A DNA stretch of 64,000 nt from an uncultured Faecalibacterium sp. (GTDB taxonomy: Bacteria > Bacillota > Clostridia > Oscillospirales > Ruminococcaceae): the NCBI GenBank assembly GCA_934539245.1, contig CAKTCK010000004.1:1-64000 (forward strand), read 5' to 3'. This document shows positions 1 to 7,674 of this stretch, one piece after another. The number at the start of each line of letters is the position of its first letter. Positions within the stretch are counted from its first letter, which is position 1. Both the position numbers and the translations under genes were made by a program. A model generated the notes under the pieces. That model was given only the letters and a program-made list of their open reading frames with translations, did no database searches and had not been told where the DNA came from.

Positions 1-246
1 AAGGCTATGTTCATCGTCGATCCTCACAAGGAGCGCATCGCTGTTGCTGAGGCCCGCAAGCTGAACATCCCCATCGTGGCTATCGTTGATACCAACTGCA
101 ACCCCGACGAGATCGATTACGTGATCCCCGGCAACGACGACGCTATCCGCGCTGTCAAGCTGATCGCTGGCGCTATGGCTGACGCTGTTCTGGAAGGCAA
201 GCAGGGCAACCAGGAGGCTCCCGCTGAGGAAGCTGCCAACGCCTGA
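1..246 (+). CDS. rpsB: 30S ribosomal protein S2, C-terminal part (5' end outside the window)
   Basis: This is the C-terminal 81 residues of ribosomal protein S2, a component of the small subunit near its head-body junction. The frame is open from base 1 and ends at TGA 244-246. The segment carries the S2 pattern [18 protein letters not shown] followed by [24 protein letters not shown], the conserved nucleotide-binding-like end of the family. The tail is Ala/Glu-rich. It lies 54 bp upstream of tsf, the order found in nearly all bacteria, and is presumably cotranscribed with it. The true start lies before the window. Confidence 0.97.
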   Translation, partial: KAMFIVDPHKERIAVAEARKLNIPIVAIVDTNCNPDEIDYVIPGNDDAIRAVKLIAGAMADAVLEGKQGNQEAPAEEAANA

Positions 247-300
247 TTTTTGGCTGTACAGAACAAACCCGTGAAATAACGTGTAAGGGAGACTACAAAA

Positions 301-1224
301 ATGGCTATTTCTGCAAAGGACGTTATGGAACTGCGCAAGCAGACCGACTGCGGCATGATGGAGTGCAAGAAGGCTCTGACCGAGGCTGACGGCAACTTCG
401 AGAAGGCAATCGAGATCCTGCGCGAGCGTGGTCTGGCTACCGCCGCCAAGAAGGCAAGCCGCGTTGCTGCCGAGGGCATGGTCTACGCTGACTACTGCCC
501 CGAGTGCAAGGTCGGTGTTGTCATCGAGGTCAACGCTGAGACCGACTTCGTTGCCAAGAACGACAAGTTCGTTGACTTCGTCAAGGAGGCCACCAAGGTC
601 ATCATGAAGCAGAACCCCGCTGATGTCGAGGCTCTGATGGCTTGCAAGACCGAGGCTGGCGAGACCGTTGACGAGGCTCTGAAGAACCTGATCCTGGTCA
701 TCAAGGAGAACATCAAGGTTCGCCGCTTCACCCGTTACGAGGGCGTTTGCTCTGCATACGTCCACGGCGGCGGCACCCACGGCATTCTGGTCAACTTCGA
801 GACCACCAACGACATCGACGCTAAGGACGAGTTCGTTGCTTACGGCAAGGACATCGCTATGCAGGTCGCTGCTGCTAACCCCGGCTACGTCGACGAGGCT
901 TCTGTCCCCGCCGAGGTCGTGGCTAAGGAGAAGGAGATCATGCTGGCTCAGATGGCTCAGGATCCCAAGACCGCTAACAAGCCTGAGGCTGTGAAGGAGA
1001 AGATGATCGAGGGCAAGATCAAGAAGTTCTTCAAGGAGAACTGCCTGGTCGATCAGGAGTTCGTCAAGGACGGCGACCTGACCGTTGCTCAGTACACCGC
1101 TAAGGTCGCTAAGGATCTGGGCGGCGAGATCAAGATCGTCAAGTTCGTCCGCTTTGTCAAGGGCGAGGGTCTGGAGAAGCGTGCTGACGACTTCGCATCT
1201 GAAGTTGCAAGCATGGTGAAGTAA
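301..1224 (+). CDS. tsf: Elongation factor Ts
   Basis: EF-Ts is the guanine-nucleotide exchange factor that regenerates EF-Tu-GTP during translation. The 307-residue protein begins with the EF-Ts N-terminal UBA-like domain (VMELRKQTDCGMMECKKAL) and the TDFVAKND motif that contacts EF-Tu, near residue 80. Two dimerisation-type subdomains follow. GGGAG lies about 12 nt before ATG 301. Codon use is strongly biased (CTG, GGC, AAG, GAG), as expected for a highly expressed gene. It follows rpsB and ends at a strong terminator. Confidence 0.98.
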   Translation: MAISAKDVMELRKQTDCGMMECKKALTEADGNFEKAIEILRERGLATAAKKASRVAAEGMVYADYCPECKVGVVIEVNAETDFVAKNDKFVDFVKEATKVIMKQNPADVEALMACKTEAGETVDEALKNLILVIKENIKVRRFTRYEGVCSAYVHGGGTHGILVNFETTNDIDAKDEFVAYGKDIAMQVAAANPGYVDEASVPAEVVAKEKEIMLAQMAQDPKTANKPEAVKEKMIEGKIKKFFKENCLVDQEFVKDGDLTVAQYTAKVAKDLGGEIKIVKFVRFVKGEGLEKRADDFASEVASMVK

Positions 1225-1247
1225 TCTAAACTTCCAAAGACAAAATG

Positions 1248-1289
1248 GGAGCCGCAGTACCTGTAATAGGGTGCTGCGGCTCCTTTTTG
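1248..1289 (+). terminator. Rho-independent terminator of rpsB-tsf
   Basis: GGAGCCGCAG (1248-1257) pairs perfectly with CTGCGGCTCC (1274-1283) and is followed by TTTTT. It lies 24 bp after the tsf stop codon. Confidence 0.93.
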
Positions 1290-1295
1290 TTCGTG

Positions 1296-1335
1296 AAAAT
1301 GCAAATACCGGGCAACCCACAGGCTGCCCGGTATT
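1296..1335 (-). terminator. Probable terminator of the glycerophosphodiesterase gene
   Basis: On the minus strand AATACCGGGCA pairs with TGCCCGGTATT across a loop of about 10 nt. A short, interrupted T tract (TGCATTTT) follows. It lies just past the stop of the minus-strand gene at 1355 and faces the tsf terminator. Confidence 0.7.
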
Positions 1336-1354
1336 GCTGTAAAAAGCTTTTTGC

Positions 1355-3358
1355 TTATGCCTCTTCCAAAACCTCTTCGGGATCCTCGATGGCGTCCTCG
1401 ATCGTCTCCTCTACATCCATCGCTTCTTCAGCGTCCGGGGCGGCAAACAATTCCTGAATCTGATCTCGCAGCCAGAGCAGACGGTTGTCCAGTGCCTTGT
1501 CCCGTGCCAGCAGCGGTGCAATGATCTCGGGCTTGTCGGTGATCAGGTCATCCACACCCAGCTGCAGCAGCTTTTCGGCGTCCTGCTGGCGGTTGATGGT
1601 CCATGCGGAGATGGTCTTGCCGCGCAGATGGATCTGCTGCACCATACCGGCGGTGATAAAGGTGGACTCCACGCTGAAAAAGTCTGCGGCAGGCAGGTCG
1701 TAGTAGGTGCCCACGCCCAGCGCCAGAATATACCCTGTGGTAATGTCCGGGTCCAGTTCCTTCACCTTGCACAGGGTCTCGTAGCTCTGGGAGGTGACCA
1801 CGCAGTCTGCACCGTAGTTGTATGCGTGGATCAGCCGCACCGTTTCGGCTTCCAATGTCGGCGTAAAGCTGCTGGGCTTGATCTCAATGTTCAGCTCAGC
1901 CTTGCCCTTGCACAGTGCCAGAACCTCTTCCAGCGTGGGAATATAGGAGCCCGTGAACTGCCGATGGAACCAGCGTCCGGCATCCAGCTGCTGCACCTGC
2001 GCATAGGGTAGGTCGTAGATGTTGGCATTGCAGCCGGTGCACCGGCGCAGGCTGGTATCGTGGGTCACCACCGCTACGCCGTCAGCGGTCATCTGCACGT
2101 CCAGCTCAATGCGGGGGCTGCCGTGTTCCAGCGCCGTCTCAAAGGCAGCCATGGTGTTTTCCGGCGCACGGGAGGAGTACCCCCTGTGGTAGGTGATCAT
2201 CGGGTCGGAAAGCCCCAGCACGCTTTGCAGCGGCTGCGTTTGCGGGAACAGCAGATACACTGCTGCTACGCCGCAGGTGACCAGCGCGGCGCGGGCCATC
2301 ATCCCGGCCAGTACCGTTTGCTCGCGGTGCGGGGCAGGGAGTGCAGCGGAAACGGTCGGCAGTGCTGTATCGGGCTGGCGGGTCGTTTCGTACAGTACCT
2401 CTGTAAGGGTACTCTGCGCCGCCGTCATAGCGCAGTCCATGAGCAGGCAAAGGAACGGCAGCTCGATCAGAAGTGCCGCACGGGAAAGCGCCAGCAGAGC
2501 AGCAGTGCTGGCAAAGCCGACACCAAGGATGACACAATAGAACAGTAAAGCCCCGCACAGAAGCATCAGCCCGGTGCGCACGGCGGCGGTCAGCATCCAG
2601 CGCAGTGCCAGTGCAAGTAGCTGCCCGGCACGGCTGCGCAAAACCCGCAGGCTCTCCGCGAACGCACAGCCAAAGCTTTTACGCTCCAGCAGAAACTTTG
2701 GCAGCACCACAAGTCCATCCAGCAGCAGCGCCAGTATGCAAAGCACCGCCAGAGCAAATAGAAAACGGTTGGCAGTGCGCGCTTTCAGCAGCCCCCAGAG
2801 GTATTCCGGCACGGCAAACTGGGTCAGATGGTTTGCCGCAAGAAAAAAGTTCGTCAGCGGGATCAGGGCAGCGCCATACAGCAGCAGCGGGAGATTCTGC
2901 GGCAAAAACACCCGCACAAGGCTGCAAAAGGCATCCCGGAACACCGCTGCCGCCCGCAGCGGCTCGCCGTGCCGCACCCGCGTCAATAGTTGCAACATCG
3001 TGGCGACCTCGTACAGGCTCCAGAAGGCTGCCAGTACCGCCAGCACGGCGATGCAGCCGATGATGGCAGGGGAGGCAAAGATGCGGGAAGCGGTCTTGTT
3101 ATTAAGGTAGCGGATGGGCGCGAACCGCAGCGTCAGCGCCCAGATCAGCTGCAACACCGGTACGAACAAGAAGTTTGTCAATACCTTATAAAACAACAGA
3201 AAAAGCAGAAACACCCGCCCCTTTGGCGAAAGCAGGGAACGGGCGGCATCATGCAGGGAGCGGTAGGTCTGCTCCTGCTGCCGGAGCTTGGCGGAGAATC
3301 GCTTCAAGATAGCTTCAACCTCTTTTTCACATTGCCGGGCTTTTCGCGTGCGCTGCAT
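1355..3358 (-). CDS. Membrane-anchored glycerophosphodiester phosphodiesterase
   Basis: It probably hydrolyses glycerophosphodiesters, or lipid or teichoic-acid head groups, outside the membrane. The first 370 residues or so form a polytopic membrane domain with many hydrophobic stretches (the GDPD-associated membrane domain). The GDPD catalytic domain starts near residue 385 with HRGYSSRAPENT and continues with ELDVQMTADGVAVVTHD, giving the catalytic His pair and metal-binding Glu/Asp. Later HLRGKTISAWTIN and DDLITDKPE complete the fold. The C-terminus is a Glu/Asp-rich tail. At 667 residues it matches the fused membrane-GDPD type. No clear Shine-Dalgarno precedes the assigned ATG, and no alternative Met was found nearby. 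Confidence 0.9.
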   Translation of the reverse strand: MQRTRKARQCEKEVEAILKRFSAKLRQQEQTYRSLHDAARSLLSPKGRVFLLFLLFYKVLTNFLFVPVLQLIWALTLRFAPIRYLNNKTASRIFASPAIIGCIAVLAVLAAFWSLYEVATMLQLLTRVRHGEPLRAAAVFRDAFCSLVRVFLPQNLPLLLYGAALIPLTNFFLAANHLTQFAVPEYLWGLLKARTANRFLFALAVLCILALLLDGLVVLPKFLLERKSFGCAFAESLRVLRSRAGQLLALALRWMLTAAVRTGLMLLCGALLFYCVILGVGFASTAALLALSRAALLIELPFLCLLMDCAMTAAQSTLTEVLYETTRQPDTALPTVSAALPAPHREQTVLAGMMARAALVTCGVAAVYLLFPQTQPLQSVLGLSDPMITYHRGYSSRAPENTMAAFETALEHGSPRIELDVQMTADGVAVVTHDTSLRRCTGCNANIYDLPYAQVQQLDAGRWFHRQFTGSYIPTLEEVLALCKGKAELNIEIKPSSFTPTLEAETVRLIHAYNYGADCVVTSQSYETLCKVKELDPDITTGYILALGVGTYYDLPAADFFSVESTFITAGMVQQIHLRGKTISAWTINRQQDAEKLLQLGVDDLITDKPEIIAPLLARDKALDNRLLWLRDQIQELFAAPDAEEAMDVEETIEDAIEDPEEVLEEA

Positions 3359-3400
3359 AGGTACAGTTTGGCAGACTGCCCGGCAATTATGATTTTTAAT

Positions 3401-3428
3401 ATTTTAATATAGTGTAACATAAACGCAA
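3401..3428 (-). promoter_or_regulatory. Possible promoter of the glycerophosphodiesterase gene
   Basis: On the minus strand TTGCGT (3428-3423) and TAAAAT (3406-3401) are separated by 16 nt, about 45 bp upstream of the start. The surrounding sequence is very AT-rich. This is a consensus match only. Confidence 0.4.
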
Positions 3429-3608
3429 CCGAAAGAAAACGCAGCAGGCGGGTGCAGTTTCGCCAAAAAAACCGGAAAAATTTCTACATCCGCAAAAAGG
3501 ACGCGTCGGAGCCTTTGTCCAGATAAAACGCACGAAACGATGAATCGTTAAAAATTTGGCTTTCCATAAGCGATGGATGTTGAATCGCATGGATTTTTAT
3601 AGAATCCC

Positions 3609-3637
3609 TTGCATTTTTTTGCCAGCTTCTGTATAAT
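3609..3637 (+). promoter_or_regulatory. Sigma-A promoter of the transcarboxylase-like cluster
   Basis: TTGCAT (3609-3614), a 17-nt spacer and a perfect TATAAT (3632-3637) lie 46 bp before ATG 3683. AGGAGG precedes that ATG. It occupies the right half of the 324-bp divergent gap 3359-3682, which otherwise shows no gene. Confidence 0.75.
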
Positions 3638-3682
3638 AAATATAATTTTGAAAGCTCACACAGACAACCAGGAGGTCTAATT

Positions 3683-5002
3683 ATGGCTTCAAAGATCAAT
3701 AAGGGAGAAATCCTCGCCAAGTTCTTCGATGACGGGGAATACACTGCGCTGTTTGCTGATGGTGCAGTGAGCGCTGCCTGCGGCTATGCTGCGGGTCAGC
3801 AGGCTTACGCTGTTTATCAGAACGGCGAGGCTGTCACCGTAAAGGATGTTGAAAAGAACATCAAGGTTCTGGAAATGGCTGCACAGACCGGCTGCCCGGT
3901 GGTCACTTTCTATAACTCGGTTGGTGCAAAGCTGGCCGAGGGTCTGGACGTGCTGACCGCCAGCGCAAAGCTGAATGCACAGATCGCAAAGGTCTCCGGC
4001 GTTGTTCCGCAGGTGGCCGTTGTTCTGGGTGTCTGCGGCGGCACCAGCGCTCTGAGCGCTGCCAACGCAGACGTCTGCATCATGGCCGAGGGTGCAGAGC
4101 TGTTCTTCACCGCTCCGTTCACCTCCGCTGCCAAGGGCGATAAGGTCGCCGATGCTGGCAGCGCTGCTGCTGCCGCCAAGGCAGGCGTAGCCTCCATCGT
4201 GGCTGCCGATGCCGCAGAGGCTGCTGAAAAGGCTGCTCACATCGTGGGTCTGCTGCCCGCCAACAACCTGACCGGCCCGGCGATCTTCGAGTTCGAGCAG
4301 CCCACCGCTGTTCTGGCTGCCGGTGCCGAGCCCGCAAAGGCTGCTGCCGCTGTGATCGATAAGGACAGCGCCGTGGAGCTGTACGCAGGCTTTGGTAAGT
4401 CTGTCTACACTGCATTTGCAACCATCGGTGGCAACGCCGTGGGCGTTGTGGCAACCGGCAAGCAGCTGTGCCACAACTGCGTAGCCAAGGCTTCCCGCTT
4501 TGTGCGCCTGTGCGATGCCTTCAGCGTGCCTGTGGTCACCATCGTGGACACCGAGGGCTTTGTGCCCAGCGTTACCGATGACGTGGCCGGCGGCATCCGC
4601 GAGGCTGCTCGTCTGGCCGCTACCTACGCCGATGCTACCACCGCAAAGGTGGCAGTGCTGGCCGGTAAGGCTGTGGGTCCTGTGTACACCACTCTGGCTA
4701 CTGCCGACCTGCGCATCGCTGTGACCGGCTGCACCGTCAGCGCGCTGGAGCCCAGCGCCGCTGTCAGCGTGCTGTACAAGGACGAGATCGATGCTTCCGA
4801 CAACATTATTGCCGCCACCAAGGCAAAGACTGCTGCCTACACCGCTGAGGTGTGCAGTGCTGCCAGCGCAGTGGCTGCAGGTGCTGCCGATATGAGTTGC
4901 GATGCCGCCAATGTGCGCGCCAGCGTTGTGGCTGCACTGGAGCTGCTGAGCACCAAGCGCGCTGCCCGCCTGCCCAAGAAGCACGGCAATATGGCCCTGT
5001 AA
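3683..5002 (+). CDS. Acyl-CoA carboxyltransferase subunit (12S / PCC-beta-like)
   Basis: This is a crotonase-fold carboxyltransferase related to propionyl-CoA carboxylase beta and the transcarboxylase 12S subunit, which move a carboxyl group between carboxybiotin and an acyl-CoA. The N-half oxyanion-hole region reads GVVPQVAVVLGVCGGTSALS, matching the family's PQISxIxGPCAGGAVYS. The C-half has AKASRFVRLCDAFSVPVVTIVDTEGFVP, matching ARFVRFCDAFNIPxxTxVDVPGF. The ending SVLYKDEI also fits. It is short (439 residues against about 510-525) and very Ala-rich. It is followed after 51 bp by the biotin carrier and then the oxaloacetate-type subunit. The acyl-CoA substrate cannot be read from the sequence. 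Confidence 0.85.
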   Translation: MASKINKGEILAKFFDDGEYTALFADGAVSAACGYAAGQQAYAVYQNGEAVTVKDVEKNIKVLEMAAQTGCPVVTFYNSVGAKLAEGLDVLTASAKLNAQIAKVSGVVPQVAVVLGVCGGTSALSAANADVCIMAEGAELFFTAPFTSAAKGDKVADAGSAAAAAKAGVASIVAADAAEAAEKAAHIVGLLPANNLTGPAIFEFEQPTAVLAAGAEPAKAAAAVIDKDSAVELYAGFGKSVYTAFATIGGNAVGVVATGKQLCHNCVAKASRFVRLCDAFSVPVVTIVDTEGFVPSVTDDVAGGIREAARLAATYADATTAKVAVLAGKAVGPVYTTLATADLRIAVTGCTVSALEPSAAVSVLYKDEIDASDNIIAATKAKTAAYTAEVCSAASAVAAGAADMSCDAANVRASVVAALELLSTKRAARLPKKHGNMAL

Positions 5003-5053
5003 GCGTCCGAATGTAAGTTAATTGAGTTCGATTTTGAATTGGAGGATCCTTCC

Positions 5054-5434
5054 ATGAAGTACTACAATATTACTGTCAATGGTGTTGCTTACAGCGTTTC
5101 CGTTGAGGAAACCGCCGCAGGCGCTGCTCCCGTTGCTGCTGCTCCCGTTGCAGCACCCGCCGCACCCAAGGCCGCTCCCGCTCCTGCAGCTGCTCCCAAG
5201 GCAGCCGCCGGTGCAGCCGGTGCTGTTACCGTTAAGGCTCCCATGCCCGGCAACATTCTGGATGTCAAGGTCGCTGCCGGTGCTTCTGTCAAGGCCGGTG
5301 ATGTGCTGGTCATCCTCGAGGCCATGAAGATGGAGAACGAGATCGTTGCTCCGCAGGATGGCACCGTGGCTTCCATCAACGTGAACAAGGGCGATACCGT
5401 CAACTCCGGTGACGTTCTGGTTTCCATGAACTAA
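5054..5434 (+). CDS. Biotin carboxyl carrier protein (1.3S / BCCP-like)
   Basis: It carries the covalently bound biotin that shuttles CO2 between the two flanking carboxyltransferases. The start ATG 5054 has GGAGG nine nt upstream. The protein has 126 residues: a short N-terminal segment (MKYYNITVNGVAYSVSVEE), an Ala/Pro-rich flexible linker at about residues 20-60, and a biotinyl domain containing EAMKMEN, whose Lys is the biotinylation site. The PMPGN motif opening the domain is typical of 1.3S and OadA-type carriers. No biotin ligase is adjacent. Confidence 0.95.
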   Translation: MKYYNITVNGVAYSVSVEETAAGAAPVAAAPVAAPAAPKAAPAPAAAPKAAAGAAGAVTVKAPMPGNILDVKVAAGASVKAGDVLVILEAMKMENEIVAPQDGTVASINVNKGDTVNSGDVLVSMN

Positions 5435-5450
5435 GGAAGAGGTGACAACC

Positions 5451-6854
5451 ATGGCAAAAAAGCCGATCAAGGTGACCGAGGTCGTCCTGCGTGATGCGCA
5501 CCAGTCTTTGCTGGCTACCCGTATGACCATGGACGAGATGCGCCCCATCCTGCCCGAAATGGACAAGATCAACTACTTCTCCGTGGAGTGCTGGGGCGGC
5601 GCTACGTTCGACAGCTGCATCCGCTTCCTGGATGAGGATCCTTGGGAGCGTCTGCGCATCCTGCGCAAGGAGCTGCCGCACCAGAAGCTGCAGATGCTGT
5701 TCCGCGGTCAGAATATGCTGGGCTACCGTCCTTATGCAGATGACGCTGTGGAGTACTTTGTACAGAAATCTGTTGCCAACGGCATTGACGTCATCCGTAT
5801 CTTCGACGCACTGAACGACCCCCGCAACCTGCAGACTGCCATCAAGTCTGCCAACAAAGAGGGCGCTCATGTGCAGGGCTGCATCAGCTACACCCTGAGC
5901 CCTGTGCACAACAACGAGTACTTTGCCTCCTACGCCAAGACGCTGGAGGAGATGGGCGCAAACTCCATCTGCATTAAGGACATGGCAGGTCTGCTCACTC
6001 CCTATACCTGCTATGATCTGGTCAAGAAGCTGAAGGAGACCGTCAGCATCCCTGTGGATATCCACAGCCACTACACTGCAGGTCTGGCTTCCATGTCCAT
6101 CCTCAAGGGCATCGAAGCAGGTGCTGATATCATCGATACCGCCATGAGCCCCCTGAGCCTTGGCACCAGCCACATGCCCACCGAGAGTCTGGTGGCTGCC
6201 CTGCAGGGCACCGACTACGACACCGGTCTGGATCTGAAGCAGCTGAATGTCGTGCGTGCTTACTTTGCAAAGCTGCGCGAGAAGTACATCGCCAACGGCC
6301 AGATCAGCCCCAAGAGCTTGGGCGTGGACGCCAACACTCTGCTGTATCAGGTGCCGGGCGGCATGTTCTCCAACATGCTCAAGCAGCTGAAGGATGCCGG
6401 TAAGGAAGATAAGCTGGACGAAGTGTTGGCCGAGATTCCCCGCGTCCGTGAGGATGCAGGTTATCCGCCGCTGGTCACCCCCACCAGCCAGATCGTTGGC
6501 ACGCAGGCTGTGTTCAACGTCATCATGGGCGAGCGCTACAAGATGGTCACCAAGGAGTTCAAGGGTCTGGTTCACGGCGACTATGGCAAGACTCCCGCTC
6601 CCATCAAGCCCGAGTTCACCAAGAAGATCCTTGGCGATGAGCAGCCCATTACCTGCCGCTTTGCCGATACGCTGGCTCCCGAGATGGACAAGCTGAAGGC
6701 CGAAGCTGCCAAGTGGGCAACGCAGGAAGAGGACGTGCTGACCTACGCCATGTTCCCGCAGGTCGCACCCAAGTTCTTTGATAAGCGCAATGCCAAAAAG
6801 CAGGGCGTGGACGGCGATCATGTGGACTACACCAACCAGTCCCATCCTGTCTGA
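5451..6854 (+). CDS. Pyruvate/oxaloacetate carboxyltransferase (5S / OadA-like)
   Basis: It catalyses carboxyl transfer between oxaloacetate or pyruvate and carboxybiotin, using a metal-dependent TIM barrel. The start VTEVVLRDAHQSLLATRM is the classic HMGL-like motif, with RDxHQS. IRIFDALND and PVDIHSHYTAGLAS supply further metal and substrate residues; the barrel Lys lies in CIKDMAGLL. At 467 residues it matches the 5S subunit and lacks the C-terminal biotin domain of full OadA, which is encoded separately at 5054. ATG 5451 is preferred over GTG 5442 because GGAAGAGG lies about 8 nt upstream. No oadB or oadG (membrane pump) genes accompany it. Confidence 0.93.
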   Translation: MAKKPIKVTEVVLRDAHQSLLATRMTMDEMRPILPEMDKINYFSVECWGGATFDSCIRFLDEDPWERLRILRKELPHQKLQMLFRGQNMLGYRPYADDAVEYFVQKSVANGIDVIRIFDALNDPRNLQTAIKSANKEGAHVQGCISYTLSPVHNNEYFASYAKTLEEMGANSICIKDMAGLLTPYTCYDLVKKLKETVSIPVDIHSHYTAGLASMSILKGIEAGADIIDTAMSPLSLGTSHMPTESLVAALQGTDYDTGLDLKQLNVVRAYFAKLREKYIANGQISPKSLGVDANTLLYQVPGGMFSNMLKQLKDAGKEDKLDEVLAEIPRVREDAGYPPLVTPTSQIVGTQAVFNVIMGERYKMVTKEFKGLVHGDYGKTPAPIKPEFTKKILGDEQPITCRFADTLAPEMDKLKAEAAKWATQEEDVLTYAMFPQVAPKFFDKRNAKKQGVDGDHVDYTNQSHPV

Positions 6855-6873
6855 TCAATAAACAGATCCCTTT

Positions 6874-6911
6874 CAGGGCTGCTGCACAAAAAAGCTGTGC
6901 GGCAGCCCTTT
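6874..6911 (+). terminator. Terminator of the carboxyltransferase cluster
   Basis: GGGCTGCTGCACA pairs with TGTGCGGCAGCCC and is followed by TTTTT. It starts 20 bp after the stop codon of the 5S-like gene. Confidence 0.93.
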
Positions 6912-6978
6912 TTGCGTATCAGGCAAAGGCGCATAATAAGCTGCGCCGGACAATGCCGGAAAAACTTCTGCATACACA

Positions 6979-7007
6979 TTGACTTGCTGCCCAATACCTT
7001 TTATAAT
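6979..7007 (+). promoter_or_regulatory. Sigma-A promoter of the orphan HTH gene
   Basis: TTGACT (6979-6984), a 17-nt spacer and TATAAT (7002-7007) lie 47 bp before ATG 7055. This is one of the best consensus matches in the window. Confidence 0.85.
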
Positions 7008-7054
7008 GGTTGATATATCCGTACAATACAACAAATGATGTGGAGGAAAATGCT

Positions 7055-7396
7055 ATGCGAAGCATCCCGGAACAGCGCATTGCTGAGTTTCAGGAGCAGG
7101 ATTATCAACTGTATTTTGGCATTTCTAAGCTGGAATTTGACCGGATGCTCAAGGCTTTGCAGGAGGCTTACCGTCAGGAGCACAAGCGCAAGACCCGCTT
7201 TACCAAAATTTCTATGATGGACAAGCTCATCCTGACCTTGATCTATCGCTATGAGTACCGTACGATGGAAAGCATTGCCAAGGAATACGAGGTCTCTCTG
7301 GATACCATTGCCGACAACATCCATTGGGTGGAGCGCACGCTGCTCAACGCAGATATCCTGCAAACCAGCGTGACCTGCGTTTATAAGACGAATTGA
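7055..7396 (+). CDS. Stand-alone helix-turn-helix protein resembling the N-terminus of IS5-type transposases
   Basis: The 113-residue protein resembles the helix-turn-helix segment that precedes the DDE catalytic domain in IS5/Tnp4-like transposases. The pattern is KTRFTKISMMDKLILTLIY followed by RTMESIAKEYEVSLDTIADNI. No DDE domain follows, so it cannot be a complete transposase. TGGAGGA lies about 8 nt before ATG 7055. It has its own near-consensus promoter and a strong hairpin terminator, and no terminal inverted repeats were noticed. It may be a transposase remnant or a domesticated DNA-binding protein. Confidence 0.7.
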   Translation: MRSIPEQRIAEFQEQDYQLYFGISKLEFDRMLKALQEAYRQEHKRKTRFTKISMMDKLILTLIYRYEYRTMESIAKEYEVSLDTIADNIHWVERTLLNADILQTSVTCVYKTN

Positions 7397-7400
7397 TACG

Positions 7401-7447
7401 AGCGCCCTGAGATGATTCTGTTTGTGAATCATTTCAGGACGCTTTTT
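7401..7447 (+). terminator. Terminator of the orphan HTH gene
   Basis: GCGCCCTGAGATGATTC pairs imperfectly with GAATCATTTCAGGACGC around a 7-nt loop. TTTTT follows. It begins 5 bp after the stop codon. Confidence 0.9.
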
Positions 7448-7552
7448 CTATAATAATTATGGATCTGCCGCAGCCATGTTGTTTTGGCTGTTATCAGGTG
7501 TGCGGCGGCAGAAAACGGCAATTGCGTTTTTTGCGCGAATGCAGTCTGCACC

Positions 7553-7581
7553 TTGAATTTTTTAGAAAAGAATAGTAAAAT
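7553..7581 (+). promoter_or_regulatory. Promoter of the yicC-remA-gmk operon
   Basis: TTGAAT (7553-7558), a 17-nt spacer and TAAAAT (7576-7581) lie about 94 bp upstream of yicC. The leader between them has no other obvious element. Confidence 0.65.
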
Positions 7582-7674
7582 GATGCTATATGTATCGTAA
7601 CATGGGCTTGTGTGCCCAAAGCGGATACCTATACAGAAAAACCGAAGTTAAACCGCAAAAGAATAGGAGCTAGT

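Noticed and set aside
3689..4984. Long minus-strand open frame (431 codons) opposite the 12S-like carboxyltransferase
   Set aside because: Its composition (Gly/His/Ser/Gln-rich, no motif) is that of an antisense shadow of Ala-rich GC-biased codons, and it has no ribosome site.
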